DNA of 5,623 bases from Pseudomonadota bacterium (lineage in GTDB: Bacteria; Pseudomonadota; Alphaproteobacteria; Reyranellales; Reyranellaceae): contig JAEZHS010000769.1 in the NCBI GenBank assembly GCA_023436825.1, forward strand, positions 1 to 5,623, given 5' to 3'. The notes under the pieces were generated by a model. The model was not told the origin of the DNA and searched no databases. It saw nothing but the letters and a program-made list of their open reading frames with translations. The position numbers and the translations under genes are program-made. Of the stretch, positions 5,597 to 5,623 are shown piece after piece; within the stretch, counting starts at the first letter, position 1, and each line of letters starts with the position of its first letter.

Positions 5597-5623
5597 TGTC
5601 GGCGGCGTTCGCCCACCGCGGGG

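Noticed and set aside
4396..5616. Long minus-strand frame (406 codons) opposite the SBP gene
   Set aside because: The composition is Val/Asp/Leu/Arg-rich without recognisable motifs, and it is antisense to a clearly conserved gene. It reflects G/C third-position bias.

Overview
The window is a high-GC, densely coded stretch with every gene on the + strand. It looks like an accessory catabolic operon from an alphaproteobacterium of the soil Rhizobiales/Rhodospirillales type. The taxonomic call is an inference from codon use (strong G/C third positions), the gene mix and the intergenic palindromes; no marker gene is present.

Layout: (1) positions 1-96 are the 3' end of a HyuA-type hydantoinase/oxoprolinase subunit. 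(2) 101-2131 is its partner subunit HyuB, starting 4 nt after the HyuA stop. (3) 2139-2915 is a classical short-chain dehydrogenase (SDR), starting 7 nt after HyuB. (4) 2916-3065 is the only sizeable spacer (150 nt). It is filled almost completely by two inverted REP-like palindromes (2921-3043), followed directly by a strong Shine-Dalgarno. (5) 3066-3989 is a CE4 'polysaccharide deacetylase' fold protein of the PuuE allantoinase / HpPgdA / cyclic-imidase branch. (6) 4012-5565 is a secreted family-5 periplasmic substrate-binding protein (SBP) of a peptide/nickel/opine-type ABC transporter. (7) 5566-5623 begins a different intergenic palindrome. No stretch over 300 bases lacks a gene.

How the genes may work together (inference): the SBP captures a small organic, probably amide- or imide-containing solute for an ABC permease likely encoded beyond the window. 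The CE4 protein could open a cyclic imide or ureide ring. HyuA/HyuB would perform ATP-dependent hydrolysis of a lactam or hydantoin, and the SDR would oxidise or reduce a hydroxyl/keto intermediate. An alternative is that HyuA/HyuB act as an ATP-dependent ketone carboxylase of the acetophenone-carboxylase type, with the SDR supplying the ketone. The substrate cannot be read from sequence.

The most striking non-coding feature is the paired REP-like element between the SDR and CE4 genes. Its two arms differ by compensatory changes that preserve a 7-bp hairpin in each. I found no CRISPR, tRNA, rRNA, insertion sequence, phage gene or clear promoter.
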